DNA of 43,901 bases, taken from NCBI GenBank assembly GCA_903843045.1, contig CAIMOJ010000004.1, forward strand, positions 1 through 43,901, written 5' to 3'. This DNA is from Candidatus Uhrbacteria bacterium (GTDB lineage: Bacteria; Patescibacteriota; Patescibacteriia; UBA9934; GWF2-40-263). Shown in pieces: positions 27,583 through 37,000 of this stretch (positions within the stretch are counted from its first letter, which is position 1; each line of letters starts with the position of its first letter). Made by a program: the position numbers and the translations under genes. The notes under the pieces were generated by a model. The model worked only from the letters and a program-made list of their open reading frames with translations, was not told the DNA's origin and searched no databases.

Positions 27583-27680
27583 ACGACGCGCGGACCACAG
27601 CAACCTTCGCCGGGACGTTTCGACACGTCCTGGCTTTTATTTTTCCATGGCCTTGTCCCAATGATCGTCGGAAAAATAAA

Positions 27681-27719
27681 ACGACCCCCGCTCCGACGCA
27701 ACGTCGGAGCGGGGGTCGT
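27681..27719 (-). terminator. Strong terminator downstream of rlmI-like gene
   Basis: ACGACCCCCGCTCCGACG caa CGTCGGAGCGGGGGTCGT, followed by ttttattttt on the minus strand. Confidence 0.9.
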
Positions 27720-27735
27720 CAATGTTTACAATCGT

Positions 27736-28956
27736 TTACGCGACCTCCTCGACGACGACCTTCTCGGGCATCTTCACGCGGGTCACGCGGCAGACGAAGC
27801 TCTTCAGGTAGATCGACTCCGGGAAGTAGACGCTCTGCGGATGGTCGGCGGCCTGGCGGATCACCGCGAGGATCTCGAGGCGAATTCCGGCCTGGACCGA
27901 GGCGCGGCGGAGGATGAACGCGAGGTCCTCTTCCGGCAGGAAGTGCGAGCAGCTGGAGGTGATGAACAGGCCGCCGTCGGCGACGAGGCGCATCGCGGCG
28001 CGGTTGAGGAAGTGGTAGGCCTTCTTGCCTTCCTCGGCGTCGCGGCCGGCCTTGATGAGCGCCGGCGGGTCGATGATGACCGCGTCGTAGCGAGAGTCCT
28101 TGTTGACGTTCAGGAAATCGAACGCGTCGGTGTCCTGGACGGTGAACTTGTCCGCGTCGATGCCGTTCATCTCGGCGTGGCGGGCGCATCCGGCGAGGGC
28201 GGCCTCGGAGCCGTCCACGTTGTGCACGCGGTCGGCGCCCGACTTCATGGCGGCGATTCCGGCGGCGCCGGTGTACGAGAACATGTTCAACACGCTTCCC
28301 TTCACGCCGTGCTCGAGGATCCACTTGCGCAGGTCCTTCTGGTCGAGGAAGAATCCGGTCTTCTGCCCGAACGCCACGTCGGCCGTGAACTTCAGGCCGT
28401 TCTCCGTGAACGGAACCGGCTCCGGGTCCGTGCCGTAGCGAAGCGCGCTCACCGGCCCGAGGTTGTCCTCCTTGCGCACCGGCAGGTCGCTGCGCTCGAC
28501 GATCGCGCTCGGCTCGTACACCTCGACGAGAGCCGCGACCACGTCGTCGCGCAGGTTCTCAAGTCCCGCGGTCGCGATCTGCATCACGAGCACGTTCTCA
28601 TACTTGTCGACGACGAGTCCCGGAACGCCGTCGGCCTCGCCGAACAGCACGCGATACGCGGTCGTGTTCGCCGGAACGGTGATCGCGCGCGACGCCTGCG
28701 CCGCGCGGATTTTCTCGACGAACCAGGCCTTGTCGATCACGGCCTCCTTGAACTCAAAGAGGCGAACGCGGATCGAGCTCGACTTCGAGTACGTCCCGGT
28801 CCCGATGATCTGCCCCTTGCGATCGGAAACGTGCACGAGTCCGCCGTGCTCCACGTCGTCCGGAACCACCGCCACCGCCCCCGAAAACACCCACGGGTGC
28901 CAGAATCCGATTGCCGCCTCCTTGCCTGGAACGAGCTGAACGATTGGGTAGGACAT
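27736..28956 (-). CDS. rlmI: Class I SAM-dependent rRNA methyltransferase, RlmI-like (PUA + MTase)
   Basis: VQLVPGKEAAIGFWHPWVFSGAV... VLNMFSYTGAAGIAAMKSGADRVHNVDGSEAAL ... YDAVIIDPPALIKAGRD. Confidence 0.9.
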   Translation of the reverse strand: MSYPIVQLVPGKEAAIGFWHPWVFSGAVAVVPDDVEHGGLVHVSDRKGQIIGTGTYSKSSSIRVRLFEFKEAVIDKAWFVEKIRAAQASRAITVPANTTAYRVLFGEADGVPGLVVDKYENVLVMQIATAGLENLRDDVVAALVEVYEPSAIVERSDLPVRKEDNLGPVSALRYGTDPEPVPFTENGLKFTADVAFGQKTGFFLDQKDLRKWILEHGVKGSVLNMFSYTGAAGIAAMKSGADRVHNVDGSEAALAGCARHAEMNGIDADKFTVQDTDAFDFLNVNKDSRYDAVIIDPPALIKAGRDAEEGKKAYHFLNRAAMRLVADGGLFITSSCSHFLPEEDLAFILRRASVQAGIRLEILAVIRQAADHPQSVYFPESIYLKSFVCRVTRVKMPEKVVVEEVA

Positions 28957-29034
28957 ATGCGCTATATAACAAATGCGTTAATAATGGTCGGATATTCGCA
29001 AATTCCCGACCGTTTGTCAAGCCTTCGCCCCAGG

Positions 29035-29397
29035 TTACGTTCCCGGCTTGTACCTGGTCAGCGGATCCTCCTGCGTCCGTCGGTGCAGCTCGGATGCAAG
29101 CGGGTAAAACTCCTCCGCTGTCTTCATGCGGGAAAACGCGCTCGCCTCCTCGTCCGTCATCTTTGAGCGAGCCGAATCGACCCAGCGCTGCTGAGCAACC
29201 GTCAGGTTCTTTGCCTCGCCAAACATCAGCGCTCCCAGGGTATTCTCAAGCTTCTTGATCCGCTGCCGCGCGTCGAGGATTGCCTGGTCTCTCATCGCCG
29301 CCGCGTCAGGACTGCTTTTTCCCGGAGGAACGGACTCTTTCTGTCCGCCGAACCTTCCCATGATGGCGCCCATGGTTTCCGAAGAAGGGTGTCGCAT
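29035..29397 (-). CDS. Hypothetical protein
   Basis: 120 aa ORF, helical. Confidence 0.5.
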   Translation of the reverse strand: MRHPSSETMGAIMGRFGGQKESVPPGKSSPDAAAMRDQAILDARQRIKKLENTLGALMFGEAKNLTVAQQRWVDSARSKMTDEEASAFSRMKTAEEFYPLASELHRRTQEDPLTRYKPGT

Positions 29398-29408
29398 ACG
29401 CGTGATGA

Positions 29409-31016
29409 TTACGACTTAACCGCCGCCTTCGCGAAGGCGAGAAACAACGGATGCGGCTTCAACGGGGACGACTGGAATTCGGGGTGGAACTGGACGCCGA
29501 CGAAGAACGGGTGGTCCTTCAGCTCGACGATCTCGACGAGTTTTCCGTCCGGCGTCGTGCCCGCGACGACGAGGCCGGCGGCGACGAGCTGGTCGCGATA
29601 GGCGTTGTTGAACTCGTAACGGTGGCGGTGGCGCTCGGAGACGATCTCGGCGCCGTACGCCTTGCGGCTGTGCGTCCCGGCGGCGACCTTGCAGTCCCAC
29701 GAGCCGAGGCGCATCGACGCGCCATAGTCCTTCTTGAGCATCTTCTTTTCCTGGTCGGGCATCACGTGGATGACCGGATGCTTCGCCTTCGCGTCGATCT
29801 CGGTCGTGTTCGCGCCCTTCAGCCCGACGACGTTCCTTGCGAACTCGACGCACGCCAGCTGCATCCCGTAGCACAGGCCGTAGTACGGAACCTTGTTCTC
29901 GCGCGCGAACCCGATCGCCGCGATGATCCCCTCGATGCCACGGCTGCCGAATCCGCCCGGGACGACGATCCCGTCGAACCCCTTGAGACAGTCCGTCCCG
30001 TTCTTCTCAATCTCCATCGCGTCGATCCAGGTCAGCGCCGGCTTGCGGCCCACGGCCCAGCACGCGTGCTTGATCGACTCGATCACCGAGATGTACACGT
30101 CGGACAGCACGAACCCGCCGGTCGTGAAATACTTCCCGACGACCGCGATCTTCAAATCGTCCGTCGGCTTCTTGATCTTCGCCACGAGATCCTTCCACGG
30201 CTTCATGTTCGACGGCTTGGCCTTCAATCCCAATTTCTTGACAACCATGTCGCCGAGCTTCTGATCCTCGAGGATCAACGGGATCTCGTAGATGGACCCG
30301 ACGTTCGGATTCGAGATGACCGCCTCCTTCTCGACGTTGCAGAACAGCGCGATGCGCTCCTTGCGGCGGTCGTCCATCGGCTCCTCGCTTCGGCCGACCA
30401 CGAAGTCGGGCTGGATTCCCATGGAGTTCAGCATCCGGACGCTCTGCTGCACCGGCTTGGTCTTCATCTCGCCCAGGTTGCCCGGGACCGGAAGATAGGC
30501 GACGTGAATCTGCACGACGTTCTTCGGCTCGCGCATCTTGAGGATACGAGTGGCCTCGAAGAAGATCCCGTTCTGGTACTCGCCGACCGTCCCGCCAAGC
30601 TCGACGATGACGACGTCCGATCCCTTCACGGCCGCCTTGAAGCGCCGAATGATCTCGTCCGTCAGGTGCGGAATTGCCTCCACGTCCTCGCCCTCGTACT
30701 CGAACGCGCGCTCCTTTCGGATGACCTCGGCGTAGACCTGGCCAGTGGTCATGTAGTTGACGCGGTGGAGCGGGCGGCCGAGGAAGCGCTCGTAGTTGCC
30801 AAGGTCCTGGTCGCTCTCGAGCCCGTCCTCGGTCACGAACACCTCGCCGTGCTCCGACGGGCGGATGGTTCCCGCGTCGATGTTCAGGTACATGTCCACC
30901 TTCATGGCGGCCACGGAAAAGCCCTTCGACTGCAGAATGGCACCGAGCGACGCCGTGGTAATTCCCTTCCCGAGACCCGAGATGACGCCGCCCGAAACGA
31001 AGATGTACTTTGGCAT
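29409..31016 (-). CDS. pyrG: CTP synthase
   Basis: MPKYIFVSGGVISGLGKGITTASLGAILQSKG...YYGLCYGMQLACVEFARNV. Confidence 0.98.
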   Translation of the reverse strand: MPKYIFVSGGVISGLGKGITTASLGAILQSKGFSVAAMKVDMYLNIDAGTIRPSEHGEVFVTEDGLESDQDLGNYERFLGRPLHRVNYMTTGQVYAEVIRKERAFEYEGEDVEAIPHLTDEIIRRFKAAVKGSDVVIVELGGTVGEYQNGIFFEATRILKMREPKNVVQIHVAYLPVPGNLGEMKTKPVQQSVRMLNSMGIQPDFVVGRSEEPMDDRRKERIALFCNVEKEAVISNPNVGSIYEIPLILEDQKLGDMVVKKLGLKAKPSNMKPWKDLVAKIKKPTDDLKIAVVGKYFTTGGFVLSDVYISVIESIKHACWAVGRKPALTWIDAMEIEKNGTDCLKGFDGIVVPGGFGSRGIEGIIAAIGFARENKVPYYGLCYGMQLACVEFARNVVGLKGANTTEIDAKAKHPVIHVMPDQEKKMLKKDYGASMRLGSWDCKVAAGTHSRKAYGAEIVSERHRHRYEFNNAYRDQLVAAGLVVAGTTPDGKLVEIVELKDHPFFVGVQFHPEFQSSPLKPHPLFLAFAKAAVKS

Positions 31017-31045
31017 AAAACGAAAACTGGAGACGAAGCTCCAGG

Positions 31046-31486
31046 TTATTTACCTTCGACGATTATTTTTATGGTGGCCTCAAAACCGTGCGGAAGATTG
31101 ACCACCGCGTCCCGCTCCCCCGGTTCCTTCATGGGCGGCATTTCCACCGCGTCCTCGGGAACCGCGAATCCATTCTTCTTCAGCAGCGCCGCGACCGTCT
31201 TGGCCGTGACCGCCGCGTAGAGCACCCCGCTCTCGTTCGCCTTTTCCTTTACGACGAGCTCGAACCCGTCGAGCGCCGAGGCAAGCTTCTTTGCCTCGTT
31301 CTCGCCCTTCTTGGCGACCTTCACGAGCTTCGCCTCCGCCTCGCGCATCCGCTGGATGGACTGCTCGGTGGCCTGAACTCCCAGATTCTGGGGGAACAGA
31401 AAATTGATCGCATAGCCGTCGGAAACGTTCGCCACGTCCCCGCGCCGGCCGAGGGCCTTCACGTCCTTGAGGAGAATCACTTTCAT
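31046..31486 (-). CDS. rplI: 50S ribosomal protein L9
   Basis: MKVILLKDVKALGRRGDVANVSDGYAINFLFPQNLGVQAT. Confidence 0.96.
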   Translation of the reverse strand: MKVILLKDVKALGRRGDVANVSDGYAINFLFPQNLGVQATEQSIQRMREAEAKLVKVAKKGENEAKKLASALDGFELVVKEKANESGVLYAAVTAKTVAALLKKNGFAVPEDAVEMPPMKEPGERDAVVNLPHGFEATIKIIVEGK

Positions 31487-31510
31487 ATCCGCCAGGATTA
31501 TAGCACGCGG

Positions 31511-31699
31511 CTACCGGTTGACCAAGATGACCGTCGCGACCGTGATGGCAGCCGTCAAGAACCCGACGCCGAACACGATGCGCCAAAACTTCTTCTGCGG
31601 CATTCCGTAGCAATCATTCGGCCCGTGCTTCGGGATTTTCTTCGGCTTTGCGGGAGCATGATGGTCGTCATGCCCGTGGGCGGCGGGAGGGTGGGACAT
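31511..31699 (-). CDS. Small His-rich single-TM protein
   Basis: 62 aa MSHPPAAHGHDDHHAPAKPKKIPKHGPNDCYGMPQKKFWRIVFGVGFLTAAITVATVILVNR. Confidence 0.55.
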   Translation of the reverse strand: MSHPPAAHGHDDHHAPAKPKKIPKHGPNDCYGMPQKKFWRIVFGVGFLTAAITVATVILVNR

Positions 31700-31718
31700 A
31701 TGATTCGAGAATACCCGG

Positions 31719-32339
31719 TTAGGCGGGCTTCGTCCACTCGACGATCTCCCCCGCGCGCCGCTCGAGCGCATCCGCCGGGCGGAGCGTCGCGATCTGGCCT
31801 CGCGACAGGATTGCCGTATGCGCAACGTTGCAGAGATGCTCGGGAACGAACCAGACCGGGTCCTCGCTGGTCATCCAGCCGCGCGCGTCGAACCGCGACA
31901 AGTCGACGGGACGCGAGAACGATCGCAGGGTCTTCTTGCCGTTCGACTGGAGGAAATACTCGTGGAAGTACGACATCGCGAGCTCACGGATCGTGCGATA
32001 GACCGGCTCGCGGTAGCGGAGGACGGCGTGGTTGGTCTTCGAGATCGCGCCCCAGTGGCCGTGTCGACGAAAGAGGGCAACGACGTGGTCCTGGTCGTCG
32101 TCGGTCGAGGTGAGGTCGAGGATCAGCGGCTTTTCGCCGGCGAGGCGCAACGCGACGGCGGCGAGCATCGCGCCCTCGATGCAGTGCGCGCGGCCATGGC
32201 GAAGGACGAGGCGCGGCGAGAAGCATGAGTCTCCGTCGGGCTCGTGGTTCTGCGGAAGCGCGTCAAGAAAATCCTGGATTTTTGCCGGGGTGTTGAGTCG
32301 TTTGAGGACGCGGAGTTCCGTTGGATCGAGCCCGTACAT
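31719..32339 (-). CDS. Transglutaminase-like domain hypothetical protein
   Basis: HGRAHCIEGAMLAAVALRLAGEKPLILDLTSTDDDQDHVVALFRRHGHWGAISKTNH; start at MYGLDPTELRVL with ggaaggag RBS. Confidence 0.7.
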   Translation of the reverse strand: MYGLDPTELRVLKRLNTPAKIQDFLDALPQNHEPDGDSCFSPRLVLRHGRAHCIEGAMLAAVALRLAGEKPLILDLTSTDDDQDHVVALFRRHGHWGAISKTNHAVLRYREPVYRTIRELAMSYFHEYFLQSNGKKTLRSFSRPVDLSRFDARGWMTSEDPVWFVPEHLCNVAHTAILSRGQIATLRPADALERRAGEIVEWTKPA

Positions 32340-32344
32340 AAAAA

Positions 32345-32360
32345 TTAACTCCTTCCCTTT
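32345..32360. other. Probable chimeric junction between two genomes
   Basis: GC-rich core-gene side ends with the RBS of the 31719 CDS; the dispersed Bacteroidetes-side repeat starts at about 32360; composition and gene content change abruptly. Confidence 0.8.
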
Positions 32361-32488
32361 GACCTTTGACTTTTGACCTTTGACAATAAGAAAAGAGCCT
32401 TTCCTGTGCAAGTGGGGAAGGTTTTTTTAATGAAAAGCTATGCACAGAGCGGAGCCGAAGTGTGAATAGCGAATAGTGAAAAATCCTC
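32360..32488. repeat. Dispersed repeat copy A
   Basis: tgacctttgacttttgacctttgacaataagaaaagagcctttcctgtgcaagtggggaaggttttttt...aaaagctatgcacagagcggagccgaagtgtgaata. Confidence 0.85.
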
Positions 32489-32617
32489 ACCCATTTAATA
32501 AAACTCCACGATGGAGGCCCCCCTCTCTTTCCTTCAAAGAGAGGGGATGGGGGTGAGTTTTTAAAGCGAAATATAAATAGATATAAGGATATTATGTAAC
32601 TTTACAGAAAAAATACC

Positions 32618-32860
32618 ATGGACTTAGAAGCCAGAAAGATCATATTTGTCCAGGAATTCCTGAGATTGCAAAACGAGGAAATCATCAGCGGGCTTGAAAA
32701 GTTGTTGCGAAAACAAAAAAACGATTTGTTTGAAAAGAAGTTGACACCTATGAGCCTTGAACAATTTAACAGAGAAATTGATCAGGCATTGTCTGATTCA
32801 GAGATGGGGAGAATTACTCCGGCTGAAGAATTGAAAAATAAGGTTCAAACATGGAGCTAG
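32618..32860 (+). CDS. Putative antitoxin of a ParDE-like module
   Basis: 80 aa, helical; start-stop overlap with ParE-like ORF. Confidence 0.6.
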   Translation: MDLEARKIIFVQEFLRLQNEEIISGLEKLLRKQKNDLFEKKLTPMSLEQFNREIDQALSDSEMGRITPAEELKNKVQTWS

Positions 32861-33177
32861 CCGTTTACTGGACTCAATTCGCCGAGGACAAACTGGAGGA
32901 TGTGTTCCTATATTATACTCAGAAAGTAAGTCTGAAACTTGCTCAGTCTCTGGCAAATGAATTAATTGACCGATCAATGGAATTAGCAAAAAATCCTTTT
33001 ATGGGTCAAAAAGAACTACTTCTTGCAGATAGAACTTAGGATTTCAGGTATTTGGTCTTCAAAAACTTCAAGATTATATATTGGGTCAATTTAAAGAGGC
33101 AAAGAATTGAAATTGTAAATCTGTTCGATTGCAGGCAGAACCCGCAGAAAATGAGCGAAATGATTGACAATGGATAA
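32851..33177 (+). pseudogene. RelE/ParE-like toxin interrupted by an in-frame TAG
   Basis: MELAVYWTQFAEDKLEDVFLYYTQKVSLKLAQSLANELIDRSMELAKNPFMGQKELLLADRT*DFRYLVFKNFKIIYWVNLKRQRIEIVNLFDCRQNPQKMSEMIDNG*. Confidence 0.75.
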
Positions 33178-33198
33178 TGGACAATGGATAATTGACAA

Positions 33199-33324
33199 TG
33201 ACCTTTGACTTTTGACCTTCGACAATAAAAAAAGAGCCTTTCCTGTGCAAGTGGGGGAGGTTTTTTTTAGTGAAAAGCTATGCACAGAGCGGAGCCGAAG
33301 TGTGAATAACGAAAAGTGAAAAGT
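33199..33324. repeat. Dispersed repeat copy B
   Basis: tgacctttgacttttgaccttcgacaataaaaaaagagcctttcctgtgcaagtgggggagg...ctatgcacagagcggagccgaagtgtgaata. Confidence 0.85.
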
Positions 33325-33350
33325 AAAGCCCGGTTGCAGATTTCGCCCTT

Positions 33351-33493
33351 TCGCCCCGTCGCCCCGTCGCCCTGTCGCCCTGTCACCCCATCGCCCCGTC
33401 GCCCCGTCGCCCCGTCGCCCCGTCGCCCCGTCGCCCCGTCGCCCCGTCGCCCCGTCGCCCCGTCGCCCCGTCACCCCATCGCCCCGTCGCCCC
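33351..33493. repeat. 8-bp tandem repeat (cgccccgt)n
   Basis: Tandem cgccccgt units with sparse c-to-t and g-to-a variants. Confidence 0.95.
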
Positions 33494-33529
33494 TCGCCTC
33501 TATGTGACCTATGTGCCTATGTGGAGTAA

Positions 33530-33632
33530 AATATAAAAAGGCTTTCCTGTGGAAACGGGGAATGTTTTTTTAGTGAAAAGCTATGCACAGAGCGGAGCCG
33601 AAGTGTGAATAACGAATAGTGAAAAGTGAAGT
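33530..33632. repeat. Dispersed repeat copy C
   Basis: aaaaggctttcctgtggaaacggggaatgtttttttagtgaaaagctatgcacagagcggagccgaagtgtgaataacgaatagtgaaaagtgaag. Confidence 0.85.
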
Positions 33633-33903
33633 TGTATTGCCTTGTCGCCTTGTCACAGCCGCGCCTGTTGCCTATGCGCCTTCAACATGCATTTATCCAC
33701 TATTTATTAACAAAATATTATTTCCGTAACAGGCTCTTTTCTATTGCATTTTTTTTTATACTTTAGCAGCCTTAAATCTTTTGGAATCTGTTGGAATCAA
33801 AAATTAAAGCTTTGGATTTCTTTTCTGACTATAACTTACCCGGAATGTTTGAAAACCATTGATGCCATTGAGTTTACAAAGACTGCCTCAGAAAGCGTAA
33901 AAC

Positions 33904-33983
33904 TACACGGTATCTTTTACACAAGTACACAGTATCTTTTGCCTGATTACACAGTATCTTTTTACTAATACACAGTATCTTAT
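33904..33983 (+). promoter_or_regulatory. Four phased direct repeats TACACAGTATCTTTT upstream of T9SS gene
   Basis: Copies start at 33904, 33926, 33948 and 33969 (22, 22, 21 bp spacing). Confidence 0.6.
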
Positions 33984-34059
33984 TTTACTAATGCTTTTTT
34001 GCCTTTTTAAGAATGATATAATAAACCCATAACACAATAACCAATAAAATCTGATTTAT

Positions 34060-37000
34060 ATGAAAAACAAATTACTCTTTACACGCAACCTGGCTTTGGT
34101 TGCTATTGTTCTTTTAATGATGATGCCTGGATTGGGATGGGGGCAAACCCAGATAGCGGCTTGGACTTTTGATGCTACGGCTGCTGCTCCCAGCACTCCA
34201 AGCAGTGTTGCTGCTAATTTAGGAGCACAATTAGGTACTGCAACTCTTTATGCTGATGGGACTAATGGATCATCCACATGGATTACTGCGACGCTTGGTA
34301 ACGAACTCACAGCATTTGCAGGTTCAACAATAAATGATCCTCGTGGGACACCATCGGCTGGACAGTCATACTGCCCAGTTGGAGGAACTGGATTTTCTGC
34401 AAATGGGAAGAGCATGGTGATTAAACTTACAATGACAGGGTTTCAGGATCCGATACTAACCTATGCCACCAGAAATACTTCTACAGGTTTTCAAACACAA
34501 ACATGGGCATGGAGCACAGATAATAGTACCTATACCACTTTTGGAACGATCACAACTATAACTACTTCTTTCGTAACTAAGACGCTTGATATGAGTAGCA
34601 TCAATTCCCTTGATCAAGCTGCTGCTGTTTATTTACGTGTCACTTTCACAGGAGCAACAAGCACATCGGGAAACAATAGATTAGATAATATTGTAATAAA
34701 TGCTACTGCTGCCAGTGCCGGCGGTCCGACTAAACTTGTAATAACCTCTATTAACGGAGGAATTTCGCCTTCAACTGGAACCCCTTTTAATGTTATGGTT
34801 CAGTCGCAGGATGCTGGTAATGCACCTGCAAATGTAGTTGCCACTACTAATTTTAGTTTGAGTTTGGTTTCCGGAACTGGTGCTTTAGGCGGAACGCTAA
34901 CCGGAAGTATTGCTGCCGGTTCAAATAGTGCAACAGTAACCGGAATCACTTATAATACAGCCGAAGCAGGGGTAAGCCTGACAGCAACCCGCACTTCAGG
35001 CGATATATTAACAGCAGGTACAAGCAGTACTTTTGCTGTTTTGGGGGCAGCTGATCATCTGGCTTTTGCAAATTTCCCTGCTGTAGGGTTTCCTGGCCAG
35101 ATAATTGCTTCCTTCACTGTTGAAGCACAACGCGCTGATAACACAGTGGATCTTAACTTTCCGGCAACTTCTGTAACCATTTCCAAGGCCAGCGGCCCTG
35201 GTACGGTTACCGGCACTCTAAGCAAATCAACAATTGCAGGTGGTGCCGCATTCAATGATATTGTAATGAGCATCAATGGAAGCTATACGGTATCGGCAAG
35301 TTGTTCTGGTCTTACAGGTGCAACTTCTGGCACAATTAACATAGTTGATCCAATGTACCAGTCGAAAGCCAGTGGCAACTGGAGTGCAAGTTCATCATGG
35401 GAAGTATATAATGGAACTGGTTGGGTAGCTGCATCTGATTATCCCAATGCTTCAAGCAAATCTGCAACCATTCTTAACTCACATGTCATTAGTGTGACTG
35501 ATAATAACGGTAAATGTTCTAACTTAACAATAAATGCTGGCGGAAAGTTGTGGAAGAATAGTCCAACTGCCGCCAGCTACCTTTACGTTTATGGCAATAT
35601 CCTGAATAACGGAACCATTGGAAGCAGCGATGGAGGTGTGACACCTTCGGCTCTCGGTTTCGATATCGAAGGAACAAACTGCCTTATTTCAGGAAGTGGA
35701 ACATTTGATGCATGGCGGATGGCAAAATTCACAACGACCAATGCAATCACTAACCTGACGATCGGACAGGATGTAACGCTTCGTAATACAGTTCCTTCTA
35801 CAGTTTACAATTCTGCTGCCTCAACAACTTTAAACATTCTAATTAATTCAGGAAAAAAACTTGCTGTTACAGGTGCAGGTATCGATTTACTAAATGTCAA
35901 CCTCACTATATCATCGGGGGCCTCACTACTGGATAATGGTACTATTACTAACCAAACTGGTGCTAATGTTACGGTAGAACGTGCTATTGCCGGTGGCGAA
36001 TGGCATTTAATTTCCGCACCGGTTTCTGATGCAGTTTCCGGATTGTTCACAGGTAAATTCCTGCAGAAAAATACTGAATCTACTAATGCATTTACTGATA
36101 TTGAGTCAGTTACCGAGGCTCTTACACCGGCAAAAGGTTTCGCGTTGTATAATGCAACAGATTTTACAGCTCAATATACAGGGACTCTGAATACGGGTGC
36201 TATTGGATCAGCTGATAATGTTACACGATCGGCAACCGGTGAGTTCTCAGGATGGAACCTTGTTGGCAACCCTTACCCATCCTCAATCGACTGGAATGCT
36301 TCATCCGGCTGGACCAAAACCAATTTAAATAATGCTACTTATATTCATTTAAATGCTTCTAATTGGGCATCCTACGTGGGTGGTGTTGGCTCTAACGGAG
36401 GCTCTCAGTTTATTGCTTCAGGCCAGGGTTTCTTTGTAAATGTAGCGAGTGTTGGAAACGGTACACTCGCAATGAATAACAATATCAGGGTACATAATGC
36501 AACTCCTTTCTATAAAAGCGCTGTAAGCAACCTTGTAAGGTTACAGGTGTCCGGCCAGGGCTTTACTGACGAAGCAATTGTGAGGTTCGCTGCCAATGCT
36601 ACAGCGGGATTTGACGGTGACTATGATGCATATAAACTTTTTGGCGATGTAGCAAAAGCAGCCCAACTCTATACGTTAGGCAGCACTCCGTTGGCTATCA
36701 ATACAATGCCCGAAACAAGCACCGTTCCTGTTGGAATTCACGTCGGCTCAAGCGGTACTTATACCATTGCTGCTACCGAAATCAACGACTTTACCAAAGT
36801 AACCCTCGAGGATACCAAAACCGCTGTGTTTACTGATTTGCTTACAACATCCTATACTTTTAGCTTTATACCGGGCGAAAACGAACAGAGATTTGTTCTG
36901 CATTTCGGACCTTTGGCAGTTAACGAAACTGAAAGTTCATCTGCCAATATTTACAGCTACCGTCAAACCGTTTATGTAAATATGAAAGATAAACAAGCAG

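Noticed and set aside
33351-33493. Possible CRISPR array
   Set aside because: Contiguous 8-bp tandem repeat without spacers and without cas genes.
33744-33968. 74-aa ORF upstream of the T9SS gene
   Set aside because: Overlaps the direct-repeat array and lacks a recognisable domain; more likely non-coding.
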